DNA from: Diplodia intermedia
Lineage: Eukaryota; Ascomycota; Dothideomycetes; Botryosphaeriales; Botryosphaeriaceae
DNA: 64,000 nucleotides
Direction of reading: 5' to 3'
NCBI GenBank assembly: GCA_021495925.1
Contig: JAKEKT010000059.1
Location: forward strand, 179,985 to 243,984
Within the stretch, counting starts at the first letter, position 1. The number at the start of each line of letters is the position of its first letter. The notes beneath the pieces are model-generated. The model had not been told where the DNA came from, did not search any database, and saw nothing but the letters and a program-made list of their open reading frames with translations. Both the position numbers and the translations under genes were made by a program. Below, in pieces: positions 32,212 through 44,712 of this stretch.

Positions 32212-34125
32212 ATGACCGACTCTCCCGCGGTGCGTGCCCCGCTGGATCCCCAGGAACAGCCCATCCTGGACCAGCTGTTGAGCATCCGCACCCAGCTCGA
32301 GTTGCTGCGTGCCGACAAGTCCACCTACGTCAAATCCGAGGATGTGATCCGTCTCTACGGCAACATTATCGAGCAGGTCGAGCGCGTTAACCAACTCCGC
32401 ACCCATAAACGCCTCGAACAGAATAGAGGTCTGTCACCGATCCTTGTTTGCGCCCCACGTTGCTCGGCGCCTGCCCCGCCGCCGGCTTTAGTTTCCATTT
32501 TCACAAGCCGCGTACTGCAGTTCCTGACTAACTTGAGCGGCAGTGGACACGGTGCTGGACGACTGTTTCCAACTGATATCCCTAGCATATATGGCCATTG
32601 GCAAGAACCATGAAGCTCCGGCCACTTATTCTGCTGTCTCAACCATGAAGGTAGCTCTCGAAGTCTTTGCTGTTCCATCTACTACAGATTGCTTACCCAA
32701 CCCAGCGCCTTCTTGACCACCTTTACGAAGCTGCGTTCTTTTCTCCAAAGGATCTTGATTCAATCGAGCACCGGTTGCACGAGTACCGAGCCTCCGTGGA
32801 AAGGGGCAAGGAGACGTACAGCCCACATCTCATCACCCTCCTCGAAGCACGCATGGATGTTTGCCAGGAGCTCCTTGGAAAGCTGCAGCATACACTCGAG
32901 AAGCTTAGCTCTGAACTAAGACCAACCTACGAGAAGCTAGTATCACTGTTACGATCTCTTTCGGCATGCAACACAAGGTCCAAGGTAAGGTTCTTTGAAG
33001 ATGGCGTTCAGTGTGATGCCATGTCCGACCTTCCCGCGTCCGATACACTTGCCCAGAAACCGTCCAAATTCTACATCCACATAGTTTACCGAGTCTACAG
33101 AACGCTCCCTTCCGATTTTGGCTAATCATTCCGTCAGTACCCTGCTTCTGAAGTCAAGCAGCTCCACGAGCAGCTGGAACGAATTGCGGAAGACGTCCAG
33201 GGTAGCAATCAGCTTGACGTCCGCGACTCTGAGCAGGAACGATATGCACAAGTCATCGAACACATGCAGATTCGCCCAATGGACGCAGCACCAGAGGGCG
33301 ACGAACTGGTGAAGGATCTCTTTGCTAGATGCACGCTCTGGCACGATATCATAGAGCAAAGGTCCGTTCTGCACATCATTAGTTTTCATGGGCTCAAGAG
33401 ACTCACATATGCGTGAGTCAAGGCAAGGCAAGATCGACGACAAGTTCGCAGACGTGTACAAGAAGCTCTTGACCATTCGGACCCAGCTGGAAAAACTACA
33501 GCTCACCCAAGCATGGTCTTTGCGAGAAACAGACCTCTACAGCTTCCAGCGTCAACTGGATAGGATTGACGAGAGTCGGGTGGACGGTAACTTCCTGGAC
33601 GCACTGGGTCGGCCTGCCGACCTTCATACCCAAAGGGCTAGTAACCCCCACCTATCGTTTGACACGTGGCTTACCATTATCATCAGACACTTCTGTATCT
33701 CCTTCGGAAGAGCTATGCGTTGATCTACACACTGATTATTTCCTCGGAACCTGTGTCGGAGGCTCTCCTGCCGATCTACAACCAGCTCAACACGTTGAAG
33801 AGATGTCTCGAGGAAGTTAGGAGATCTGGCGGCGTATCCTCCCCTCGTGACCTATACCCGTATAGCATGAAGGTACGTTTGCATAAGCATCACGTTAGTC
33901 ACATCCTAACAAACCGAACAGTTGAATTCCATCGACAATATGCGACAGGACGGAAAGTTCATGATCGGGGACGACATTCCGGACGGCCAGGGGGCGGTGA
34001 ACCACCTGCTTGCAGAATGCTTCGAGCTTGCGTATGAGCTTAGGACTGCAGCAGAGGAGGAGTCAGAGGATGAGAGTGAGACGGTGCAGCAAAGTACGGA
34101 GCCGCCGAGGGTCGAGGCGCAATGA
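32212..34125 (+). CDS. CUB1: UPF0662 family protein, Cub1-like
   Basis: Seven exons give 482 residues: 32212-32428, 32544-32650, 32688-32984, 33138-33361, 33423-33636, 33687-33872 and 33922-34125. Conserved stretches include PILDQLLSIRTQLELLRADK, DDCFQLISLAYMAI, RPMDAAPEGDELVKDLFARC, YKKLLTIRTQLEKLQLTQAW, TLLYLLRKSYALIYTL, and GGVSSPRDLYPYSMKLNSID with DNMRQDGKFMIGDDIP. This is the all-helical UPF0662 family of yeast Cub1 (YPL260W), linked genetically to copper and bleomycin tolerance; its biochemical role is unknown. The intron at 33637-33686 has no GT donor that keeps frame, and needs GC-AG. The intron at 32651-32687 is only 37 nt. Divergent from RPP1. Confidence 0.9.
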
Positions 34126-34287
34126 TTGTGGACGCCGTGTGATTACCGAGGAGTCTGGGAGCATGGCGTCTGGGAACCCCAAGGGAGAAGACTCAGATGG
34201 CATGTCTTTATTACGATGAATGATGGGATCAGGGATGGCTTTGTTCTATTTTGCGTATTTAACGGGGAAGCGGCCAGTGTTGTGGCT

Positions 34288-34936
34288 CTATGTATCGAGG
34301 TGAATCCTGTCCAACAGATCGGAACCATCTCCTTCGTCGACTGTAGGCGGGGCGTCTGCATCCTTAAAGGTTAAGCGATCTCCGTATGATATGCCTGCGC
34401 ATCGTTAGCTGCACACGAAGCTACAGGCCCTTTTCATTTGCACATACACAGTTCTTCGCCGGCTTTCACGTCGCGGAGGGTTTGATAAATCACTAATGAA
34501 TGCTCCAAGTCGCGCACCCAGCCAACATTCTGGTCTCGAGCGTGATTGAACATGGAACCCAGGCCAAATATGATGGCCTGGGTCATCTGCTTTTTGCCCT
34601 CGGCCGTCGTCGTCGGCCAGTTGCTGCCCGAATCAATCACCGCACGAAGCCGAAAGAATACTTCGCGAGATACTTACTACGTGTAATGGTGCAAGTGGGT
34701 GTGTCTGATATGTTTATCGTTCTCCTCGGCAGGCAGAGGAAGCACTGGGCATACCTCTATGGTTGTCCGGCCAGGAATGTCCCGCGCAGCAAAAACACCT
34801 CGGCCTGTGTAACAGCAGGTCAGACAGGCCAGCGGCGTGCAGAGAATGTCGTGGAACGACCTTTGGGAGTATCGAGAACTAACACAAGATCCGCAGATCG
34901 GCACAAGGCGACACGGTCCTTGGTGTCACCGCTCAT
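34288..34936 (-). CDS. Short SET-domain protein, Set7-like lysine methyltransferase
   Basis: Four exons, 34861-34936, 34681-34804, 34448-34623 and 34288-34394, give 160 residues; introns are 56, 57 and 53 nt. The protein is nearly all SET domain: TPKGRGVFAARDIPGRTTIE at the start, ending EV, TQAIIFGLGSMFNHARDQNV in the centre, ending GW, and GEELCISYGDRL at the end. It resembles the small SET proteins of the fission yeast Set7 type, which methylate histone H3. The usual NHS motif before the pseudoknot reads NHA here. Exon 1 carries the least certain join (donor GTCGTT). It is divergent from the TRAPPC13 gene, and its stop is 162 nt from that of the convergent UPF0662 gene. Confidence 0.82.
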
Positions 34937-35229
34937 CTCTTCTTCAGCCAACGGGCGCAGCGCTGGGTTTTTTTGCTCGTTGTGCGACGTTACACAGGCG
35001 GCAGTGAGCCGGCTGGTTGCGCTCAGTCAGGGCGTCGAAATTTCTCCGGCGTGGCCGTGCGGAGGGCGGGGCGCACACGGCAGCATCCGCCAGCGCCCTG
35101 CACGTCAAGCTACCTCCACACCGGGCTCATCCCCGACAACGCACTCCCCTTCCTGTCCCCGCGAAACCCGTCTGCCGAGTGCTCCGCCAAGCAGCCGCCG
35201 TGCCTCTGCCGCAGGCCACCTCGTCCTCC
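34937..35229. promoter_or_regulatory. Divergent promoter, SET gene / TRAPPC13 gene
   Basis: A 293 bp shared spacer. It has a run of seven T at about 34969-34975 and becomes C-rich toward the TRAPPC13 start. No firm motif. Confidence 0.4.
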
Positions 35230-36341
35230 ATGGCCCACCAACGCTCCCACTCGACAAGTGAGGGCCTCAAGGGCCCACACGCCGTCAGCCTCAAGGTTTT
35301 GCGGTAAATCACAGTGTCTCCCTCTGCTGTTGTGTGGTCGTAGTAACCAAAGGCCTGTCCCAGCCTCTCTCGACCCTCGTTGGCCCACAGCTTCCCGCTC
35401 CCACAGCCCGCCGAGCCCGACGAGTTCACCGTACCGCCCAATGCCTCTCTCGCCTACCCCACTGCCGATCCCAAGGATCCGTTCATGGTCTCGCCGCTCT
35501 TGAAGCTACCCGAGGCGTTTGGGAGCGCGTACGTTGGCGAAGCCTTTTCATGCACGCTCTGCGCGAACAACGAACTGCTGCCTGGGGACGAGAGCCGGAC
35601 GGTGAGCGCTGTCAAGATCGCCGCCGAGATGCAGACGCCTTCCGCCCCCACCGGCATTCCGCTAGAGCTAGAGCCGCAAGACGATAGTGATGCAGGACAA
35701 GGCCAAGGCATTGTCGGCGCAGGCCAGTCGGTGCAGAAGATCCTCTTGTTCGACCTGAAAGAAGAGGGTTCCCATACCCTGGCCGTCACGGTAACATACA
35801 CTGAGACGCAGATGGCCGGGGAGGGCCAGGCGGCGGGCGGCCGGGTCCGGACATTTCGCAAACTGTACCAATTCGTGGCACAGCAGCTTATCAGCGTAAA
35901 GACGAAGACCAGCGAGCTCGCCTCCAAAGGCGGGCTGGGCAAGTTTGTACTAGAGGCACAGCTGGAGAACCTTGGCGAAGGAAGCTTGAGCCTCGAGGTA
36001 GGTGCAAGGTCCATGGATCGTGCAGATGGCCTATTGCTGAAATGGGGTTACAGCCGGTCATCGTCAACGCCGAGGCGCCTTTCAAGGCCAGCTCCCTGAA
36101 CATGCCTCTCAACGCCTCTTCCGAAGAGCCTCCTCATCTTCCTGTCCTCGGTCCCGGAGATGTCTCACAGGTCGCTTTTATTCTCGAACAGCAGGAATCC
36201 GTGACGGTGGAAGATGCAGCTCCGGCAGCAAAGACATTGCCACGCCGCATCCTTGTCCGCAACCTCTGGGTGCAGTGGCGAAGCCCATTGGGTGGCCGAG
36301 GATCACTGAAAATCGGACCTCTCTTCACGCGCGCACGCTGA
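35230..36341 (+). CDS. TRAPPC13: TRAPP complex subunit 13 (DUF974)
   Basis: Subunit of the TRAPP tethering complex, which acts as a Rab GEF at the Golgi. Exons 35230-35303, 35391-35997 and 36054-36341 give 322 residues; introns are 87 and 56 nt. The start GPHAVSLKVLRFPLPQPAEP is the family's (H-x-L-x-x-K-V-[LM]-R). The DUF974 core follows: PKDPFMVSPLLKLPEAFGSA, YVGEAFSCTLCANNEL, RTFRKLYQFVAQQLISVKTK and LEAQLENLGEGSLSLE. The end is NLWVQWRSPLGGRGSLKIGP, similar to other fungal members. The protein is shorter than animal TRAPPC13 (about 410), as expected for fungi. No membrane segment. Confidence 0.92.
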
Positions 36342-38314
36342 GGGGAAGTAAGCACTCTCACGTAGCGGCTTGGTGTTTGCAGCACAAGGCCCATGCGCGA
36401 GCACCGTCTGGCGCTAGGTGGACGGGGAGCGGACCGGCGGCACGCACAGAGTATGGAGGAAGGACGCTACGGACCACGGATTCACACGCACAGAACAACG
36501 GGAAGATGAGAGGCTCGCTCGCAGGGCGAGACGGGCGACCGGTCAGGAGCGCTGGGAGGACGGGCGTGGCAGGTAGAGAGGGAGGGTGGGGAAGAGACTA
36601 TGCGGCAGGCATGTGTTGTGCATGATGGCTAAATGCAAGAACACACAGACAGGCGCTGCGGCATGGCCGGGTGGCTTGCAGCTGGGCTGAGGGCTGGGCC
36701 CGCGGGACTGGCGCTGCACTCAACCTCAAACATGGCATGCTCAAACAGCCGCAGCGGGCAGCGCAAAAACGTGGTGCTCGGTGGCTTGAGGAGATCTGCC
36801 CAGGGCCTGATTGCGTCAGTCTCCCAGATTAGCTCTGCGCTGCAGCACAGACGCGGCGCTCTTTCGCGCAGGCGCGCGGTGTCAACACGGGTGCGCGATA
36901 ATTATAGGCGGGTGTGGGGAGACCGGTGATGAGGCGGCGGCACCCCTTTTTTGAGAGATGTTCGACGTGCGCGCCCCAGGGCGGCGTGCTGGTGTGTCGT
37001 CGCATGCTGCGCCAAGCGCCGCTACACCAACGCTGCCACCAACGCTGCTCGCATTGACTCGCATTGACGTCCGGTCGTGGTCCCTGCAGCGCCGCGGCAG
37101 AAAGGGGAAGCCGCCCCCCTCGGCCCAACCCAGCCGCTTGCGCTCGTCAGCCTGGGTGGCATCATGTGCAGAGGGGGTGCTGAGCCCCTGCCGCGCTGCC
37201 GATTACGATCCGGCACCTCTTGTGCTCACACGAGCGCGTTGCGCGGCCGTTGGGCACGTCGGCCAGGGACAGCGTCCGGAAATGGAATCGAGCCGGCGGC
37301 GCCAATCATCACCTGTGTGCAGGCCCGCCAAGCGCAGCGGACGCATCGTTTGCGGCGCGCAGCCAATGGCGCACCGTATTGTACTCGGGCGAGGGCCCGC
37401 GTTTGTACGAGCAGCGCTGCGGCCGCGGCTGGTGGTGGTCGGGGCTGCTGGGCTGCTGGGGGGGAGGCATCGCGCTGAGCACGGTGCGAACATGGCGTCG
37501 CGCTACAGAGACCCTCGCGACGGCGCCATCGGCCGGCGGCAGCGGGTCAAATGCTGATGTGCGCGTGTGCCTGCGCAAGCGGGCGCCAGGAATCATCGCG
37601 CGCCGGTGTGGGGAGCAACACGGCGAGCTCAGCATGCAGCGCGCGACGGTGGAGGTGATGGTCGTGGTGGTGGTGGTCGAGGCCGCGCAGGCTCGACGCT
37701 GACTGGCGGCCGGTGCAGCAGCCCTAGCCCGCAGCGTGCGGCAGCCGCTCCTGTGTTCCCTGTCCTTGTCGCCGCGCTGCAGTGGGCGGTCGGTCCCTGG
37801 GCGATCAGTGCCAGCCCGGTCTTTCTGGAGAGATAACAGCGAGCGAAGCTTGACAGCGCGATGCGCCCGAGGCAGGCCAGGATCGCTGCTCGCGGCCTTC
37901 TTAATATTATACCACCAGAACCACTCCTGACCCGCCCCAGCGCCCTGTCGCTGCCGCCGCTTGCCCCCCTCCAGCAAGCCTGCCCGCGCACCCCCCAGGC
38001 CCTGTCCGCCGGCCCAGAGCCTCCACGCCGCGCCGTCCAGACGAGACAGCGCCGGCCCACTCGCAACGCAACACCTCCGCCTCTGTCGCACAAAGCAAGC
38101 TCCCGCGCGCCCGTCTGCCGCAGAACGTCCATGCAGCAACACAAACGGTGCCCGTACATGACTTGACGCCGTCTGCAGCATCTGCCTCTCCTTCTCCCCC
38201 CTCTGCGCCTCCCCAGCGCCGCCGCTCTTTTCCCCCGCCCACCACGCCGCTCTTTGTGCCTGAAGCTGCTCTCCATTCCTATGCCCTGCGCCTCGTCCTG
38301 AATCGCGAAACACA
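36342..38314. other. GC-rich spacer upstream of the DENN gene
   Basis: Frames of up to 346 codons occur on the minus strand but are Arg/Ala/Ser noise. From about 37.9 kb the plus strand becomes C-rich (CCTCC, CCCGCC), like the leader regions of other genes here. No gene is supported. Confidence 0.5.
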
Positions 38315-41300
38315 ATGGCCCCCGCCCCGCCCACGGCCGACCCGGCCAACCTGCCCCTCGCCGACTACTTCTTCATATCCGGCATCGAGTCCTCCCAGGT
38401 CTACGACGCCCAACGCGTCAACGGCGCCGCCGTCGCCCCCGCAGAGTCCACCATCGAGGAGGATGCTGCGCTCGAGGTCGAGGAAGATGTCGCCCCGACC
38501 CCGCCACGGCCCACCTCGTCCGACGGTGCCTCTCTCTCCAAGCGCGAGACACGCCAGTCGATAAGCAGCGTCATAGGCCCTGACTTCGGCCCCGGGCCCA
38601 CCGCAAGCAACCGCAGCAGCGCCACCATCAAGGGCTTTCCTCAGATTGGCGGCTCCGGACTGAGCGACTTCGACTTCGACCAGGCCCTGCGCAAGTTCGC
38701 CGCCGAGCGCGAGACGTTCCTCGAGGAAATCCAGTTCAGCGCCGGCACGCTCAAGCAGGAAGACCGCCCCCGCCCCCGCCCGAAGACCCAAAGGATAGTG
38801 AACGAGGATGCGAGCAGTCTCGGCGCCGGAATTGGGAGCATCCGGAGGAGGATCAGTACCATCGGCCGGAGCCAGCGCAATTCCAGCATGATGCGCAACT
38901 GTAAGTTCGCGCCAAGGGCGCCATATGTGGATTGCGCGCCGTTGCTAACGCCCGTTGCAGCTTCGGTTCGCACCTCGAGAAGAATGAGTGGATACAACTC
39001 CGTCATTCCCGCCCCGCGTCCTTTCCTCCACGAGCCCAACATGCATCCCTTGAAGCGGAGATACGAGCCGGTTCTGCTCGACCGCTACCCGCCCAAGGCC
39101 ATGGTGGACGAACTGAAGCGGAGAAATCCCTTCCCAGACTATGTTCCCATGTTTGCTTTCCCCAACGACGTGAACGTGGTGTCGTCGGACGAGCGCCCAA
39201 GGTCGACGTGGCACGGTTTCGCCATGACCAATGGCGACGGCTCCAAGCTGCACGGCATTTGCCTGACCGTATGGGTGCCGCTCAACCCCGTGGCTGCCGA
39301 GGAGCTGGAACGTCAGTGCGAAGAATGGCGAAAGGCGAACATGACTCCTGAAGAAAGAGAGCTGGCAGGGAGTCTCGGAGAGCGTTTGGCGGCCGAGAGA
39401 GCAAAACTCTCGAGGCTGTTGGCTCAACTGCCCAGCGTGCCCTCGGGATCCGACGAAAGAGAACAGCTGGAGGACGACATCAGCGCTGTCGAGGAAAAGA
39501 TTGGCCTGATGAATGACCTACTACGGCCCGTTCGGCACGGTGCTGCGTCCAAAATCGACGGCCTGACCGATGGTGAGACCGGCCTCTGGATTCCCCGAGC
39601 GTACGGTGTGCTGGGCAGGGAGGGTGGCATGACGAGCTTCTGGAAGGAATGGCTGCGAGCCGTCGTTGTGCCCATGTATCAAGGCAGTCTTCTTCGGATC
39701 CCGGCAAGCTCTCCGAGAGTTGGCATGTGGCAACCGCTTGAACGCTATGTCGTCAACCTCTGCGCTGAGGCGCTCAGTCCGATGTCTTCAATCACGCAGG
39801 TCGAACTCTGCATCCGCGAACTGCGCATGTATGCACGGAAAGAGGCTGTCAACGAACTACCGGGCTCAAGGAACACCGATATCTATGCCCTGTTCCGGTC
39901 GCTATCGATCCAGAATATCGTCACTCTTTTCGAGTACGTACTCTCAGAGGGTCGCATCATCCTACTGTCTTCGCACACGAGCATGCTGCATCTTGCTAGT
40001 GCAGCCATCACCAACCTGTTGTACCCGTTCGTGTGGGCTGGTGTCTTTATCCCCGTCCTTCCCGTCCGTCTGATTCAAGCTCTCGAGGCTCCTTGTCCCT
40101 ACATTGTAGGGATCGAACGCCGCTATGAGAATGTGGAGTTACCCGAAGACGACTTCGTGCTTGTCGACCTCGATCAGGATGTCATCGAGAGCACGGCGCC
40201 TCCCGTCCCACTGCCTCGCCAGCAACGAAGGAAATTGATTTCGCTGCTGCAGTTGGCTGCGCCACACCACGTCAAATACGGCGTCCCCACTGGACCGCCC
40301 GCCTATGCCGTGGATGCATACCCTTACGACTCCTACTCTTCCGAAAACACAGCCATCTTCACGCACAAAGCGCCTCGGGCCACGCTTGCGCACTATGTCA
40401 GTCTCAACTCGGCGTCATTCGGGCCTGCTGGCGCCATCACACCCCCTCGTCTCTGTGTCTTCAACGCCTTCCTCCAAGCGAGAGCCGAAAGCCGAGGTGC
40501 CAGTAGAGGAGCCAGCAGAGGCGGCGCTGACAGACCGTCAACGAGCTCAACCAGCAGAACAAATAACTCGCCCCCGTCGCCCAGCAACAGATCGCCAACT
40601 TCAATGGTATTCCCTCCCCTGCCCTCTACGCCAATCTCCCGGAGCGATTCCGGTTATGCTCTCCAAGCAAGCCTCCGCGAGAAGCGCTCCGGCCATTTCG
40701 ATGCGGCCTCTCGACGGAGCTCTTCGGTACTTCAAAAAGCAGTCCATAAGATCGCATCCGTCAAAAGTACTAACTCCCTGCCACAGTTTGGTCCAGAGAG
40801 AATGAACACCCTCCGTCGCCCCAGCCAGCCCGTCCTCGGCCACTCATCGAATCTATCCACCTCGACCCTCGGCACCGAGTACCGACCCCCCGGCTCTTCG
40901 TACGCCCCATCTGTTTACGCCCAGTCGACGCTCGCTGCTTCAACAGTCATGCCCAACGCTTTTTCGGCCCCTGTACGCAACTCGGACACGACACAATGGT
41001 GTGAAGGTCACTGCATGCAGTGGCGACCGAACGACGAACGGGCGACGTGCTCCGTGTGTGAAGAAAAGGCAGATGATGGCATTTACAGGTGCACTGGTGG
41101 GTTGAAATCGCTTGCCTCTTCTCTACCGTATCTAACAGTAAACAGGCTGCAGTGTCATCGCTCACCCCAGGTGTTTGAACCAGATTTGTCTCGTGTGTCC
41201 TTCTGCTTTTCTGCCAGACCAGGTGCGCGCTGCTTTTGTCCGGTGCTTCGCCAGCCTGTTGTACACGTATAGGCGGTTTTTGGGTGCGCCCAGCTCGGAT

Positions 41301-41804
41301 CAAAAGAAGTCTGGATTGCTGTACTCGTTTAACATGGATGGCTTCTTGAAGAGCATGCCAAGCGAAAATCAAGAATACTTTGCCATGCTGCGCGAGACTC
41401 AGGGTAAGCCATCACTTGGAGCCTGCAGAAGATCCGGCTAACCATGCTACTTGCCAGCCTTTAATGAATTCATCCACGAGCGAGAGTCGACCCGCTCGGA
41501 CGACCCGTCGGTCAAGCTCTTTGACCAGATAATCCTTTCCAAGAAGAACCGTGGACGGACTTCCTTTTTCTCCAAATCCTCGACCGACTTCCTCAACGAC
41601 ACTACAGATCACCTCTGGCGCTCTGCAGTCGCCACACCACCGTCTGCGCGCTTCCCCGGAGATTACCGTGCGGTTGTAAGCCGTCAGCCAGCCAAGTTGG
41701 ATCCGACGTTGATGAAGGAGCCAAGAGTCATCCAAGGTGTACCGAGGGTCCCTCAGCAAAAGGCCAAGCGGAAGCCAATCCCGTCCATGATTGGCGGTAA
41801 ATGA
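38315..41804 (+). CDS. DENN-domain protein with C1-like zinc finger
   Basis: Likely Rab guanine nucleotide exchange factor. Exons 38315-38900, 38961-41096, 41146-41403 and 41458-41804 give 1108 residues; introns are 60, 49 and 54 nt. The uDENN part begins LADYFFISGIESSQVYD and continues with PKAMVDELKRRNPFPDYVPM and WHGFAMTNGDGSKLHGICLT. Then comes the cDENN core at about 420-585: RIILLSSHTSMLHLASAAIT, NLLYPFVWAGVFIPVLPVRL, and EAPCPYIVGIERRYEN, followed by ELPEDDFVLVDLD (dDENN). A coiled stretch interrupts uDENN (ERLAAERAKLSRLLAQLP). A Cys/His cluster lies at about 875-925 (WCEGHCMQW, CSVCEEK, YRCTGCSVIAHPRC, CLVC). The dDENN tail resumes after it (VRAAFVRCFASLLYTYRRFL; AFNEFIHER). The first intron is 60 nt and stop-free, so intron retention would keep frame. 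Confidence 0.93.
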
Positions 41805-43167
41805 GACGAATCGTCACGAATTTCACCTTTCCCCTCGCCCTGAACACGATCATTACAAGTTTCCATCTCCTTCCGGCAGCTTCGACGGCCCCGTTTCGGA
41901 TCTCTCGAGAAAGCTGCCAAAAAGGCATCAACCACGCGGCCGTGTGTTGACCTGTCACTGTCACCACTGCTCATTCCCCTCCATTTTCTTCGGGTACAAC
42001 TGTCACTCGATCTGATGCAATAGCATACAGAAGGCTAGAAAGCCTACCATCAAAACTTGACGAGCCCTTCACACGGGCCTCGACTCCATCAACTTCTCAT
42101 TCCCTGTCTAATATTATCCGCCCTGAACACTCGCATTCAGGGAGGTGTCCTCTTTTTGTCTATCGTCGAGCGTTGGAGCATTTGGGCGTCAATTTAGAGA
42201 GAAAAAAAACCGGATATTCTGGGATTTCCTGGAGGATTGAATCCCGAGCCTGTTGAATTGCACAACTTCCTTGCCTGTTGCGTTACATTGTTCGTCTGTA
42301 CAAACGTGTCTGTTCATTGGGTCGCTCCTCCCAGGTGCTGGATATATGAACTCGCCCAGTCTTTGCGTTTCTCGTCTTTCTGCCTGCACTGGTTGCTGCT
42401 CTCAGACTACGTCCTACAGCTTACTTTTGTGTTCGCCCGCTGATTTCTTTGTTTTTTATTTTTGTCATCGGATTGATACCTAGAGCAAGAGAACGTTGGC
42501 CAAGCGAGGTGGAGCAAGTTGGAGAATGCCTTATTGGGCGCGAACACTTGACAGCCACGTAAGAGGATGTTATTGTTAATGTAGCTGCTTGTACGGATGA
42601 GGCTAAGCAATGCACGCTTACCTCAGATAATACATACATAAGTCGCGGAGTCATTGGGCGTTTATTCAGTTGTTTGGGCGGATGCTTATCTACAATCTTC
42701 ACTACAGCTGCGTTTTCCACTTCAAGCGGAAGCATAGAGTCGTGGTTGGCCTCGGTTGGCGTACCGGCTTACAGAACAGCTTAAACTACGTCACAGCCAT
42801 GCGCGGGGTAAGGCCGCCGGACCCTGCCGATCACTTGGCATGGCCAGCAAAGGCACGCGGCGCAGACATTCGTCAGCCCTCCCGCCGGCCGGCCCGTACA
42901 CTATTCTAACGTCATCCCACTCTTGAGCGCACCCCTCCACCACGCCACGCAGCCTGCCTCGTCCTTCGCTTTCTTTGACGCAGCACTCGTACACTACCAC
43001 CTCACTCCATCCCGGTCCGTGTCGGCTTTACCTGCTGGCCGGAGAATAGGTAAGCAACTCCCATCCGGCTTGTCCTTCTCCAGTCTCGGTCTGTGCAACC
43101 AAAAGAGGGTCCAAGGATGAAAGCTCGGGCTGCGATCCCGCATGGCTGACAAAGGGCAGCAACCACC
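41805..43167. other. Spacer between DENN and SDR genes
   Basis: DENN 3' region, then the SDR promoter. C-rich stretches around 42910-43020 precede the SDR start. No gene is recognisable. Confidence 0.45.
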
Positions 43168-44712
43168 ATGCCGTACGACCTGAAAGGACGCAACGTCTTG
43201 ATCACTGGTGGTTCGAGGTGAGTGATTACGTCTTTAGTATGAGGCGGGCGTGCATTGACCTGCGGCAATGGTTAACCCCCAGAACATTTCCCCCCCTCGG
43301 CTCGTTCTGAAGAGACAGACCGAGCTCCGGGCGGGATTCGGGCGCCCTGAGCCAATCGAGCTAACCAATCTTCACAGAGGCCTCGGTGCCGTCCTCGCCC
43401 GCACGTTCGCTGCAAAAGGGTGCAATGTAGCGATCAATTTCCAAAGCTCGGAGGCTGTGGCAAAGGATCTCGCCCAGGAAATCGAGGAGAAGTACCATAT
43501 CAAAGCTACGATAATCAAGGCTGTAGGCGGCTTGCCCCAGCAAATGTACACCACTCCCTATTTACTGACTTGAATCCTGTAGGACGTCGGCGTCACTGCA
43601 GAATGTGAGCGCTGTGTGAGAGAAACCGTCAAGGCACTTGGGGGTTTGGACATCCTCATCGGGAATGCCGTAAGTGCGCTCCTTCAAATGTGAACTGAAT
43701 ATGGCGGCTCCGGGGAGTCTGCATGGTAGCCATCAGTGCCAGGTTCTGACAAGATTCGTTGCGCAGGGATACACGAAGTTCACCGACAATTGGGGTGATC
43801 TTGAGGCACTCAGCGAGGAGGATTGGGACAAGGTAAGTGCTTCTGGCTCTGGCATGTCGCTTACCATGTTGACGTTGACAGTGCTTCGCCGTCAACGTGA
43901 AAGGAAAGCTTGCACTCATGAGAGCTGTCGGCCCCATCTTCCGTGAAAACCCGGAAGGAGGTGTGTTTCTCATCACGTCGTCCATAGCGGTAAGTGCGAG
44001 CCCTTCTCTGGACTGTGGATGGTCTAACCTTTGCACCAGGGTGTTTCTCAGGGCGGCAGCTCAATGGCGTGAGTCCAACTCTCAGGCTATGCTACCTTTC
44101 TCAGACCTGTCTTGTATGAGATTTTACACGCTGCTCCCTTGGGTGGTTGAAGTAGGTTACTTCTGGATACCTTACATCTACGCTCGGAAGTACGGTTCAG
44201 CTACCCACGGAGCATGGTTGTGGCCTCTCCTACAAGACACATTTGAGAAGGGCAGGATCCTGCGTAACATCCTTTGATACGGCGCTATGGCTGACTGTTA
44301 GACTTGCAGTTACTCAGTGACCAAAGCCGCTCAGCTTCACCTGATGAAGTGTTTGGCTTCAGTCTGTGGCCCCAAGATCCGGGTCAACGCCGTATTGCCT
44401 GGCCTCTTGTTGACTGATTGGGTTTGACTCACGTTACTTTCAATCACTTTCAGCCATCAGAGCTAACGAGTCCTTTCAACCAGGGTAATCAATATGGTGA
44501 AGAGCGCATCAAGTCCCTCAAGGAGAGGGCAGCTCTGAAGAAGGAGACTGATTTGCAGGATTGCGCAAATGCCTTTGTAGATCTTGCCAGCAACACTTCC
44601 ATCACTGGCGCCAAGATTCAAGTCGGTGAGAGCCCTCGTGGCCGCTAAATGCGAAACGAGCTAATTCTTCTTCCTTTCTTTAGATGCTGGTCTCTATATT
44701 GCAGCGCCTTAG
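43168..44712 (+). CDS. Short-chain dehydrogenase/reductase (SDR)
   Basis: NAD(P)-dependent oxidoreductase. Nine exons give 255 residues: 43168-43217, 43378-43522, 43583-43669, 43767-43832, 43882-43989, 44040-44068, 44310-44421, 44484-44625 and 44684-44712. The cofactor motif TGGSRGLG spans residues 13-20 and is split by intron 1. ILIGNAG follows, then the catalytic residues: Ser149 or Ser150 in ITSSIA, and Tyr163 and Lys167 in YSVTK, also split by an intron. The end ITGAKIQVDAGLYIAAP is typical of classical SDRs. Eight introns in a 255-residue protein is dense for this class of gene. All introns have GT-AG ends. The substrate cannot be inferred; there is no clustered biosynthetic gene beside it. 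Confidence 0.92.

Noticed and set aside
33641..33686. GT-AG alternative (GTAACC donor) for the UPF0662 intron
   Set aside because: Shifts the frame and leads to a stop; it does not rebuild the downstream TLLYLLRKSY block.
37309..38349. 346-codon minus-strand frame
   Set aside because: Antisense to the DENN leader, Arg/Gly/Ala-rich, overlaps several other frames; judged compositional.
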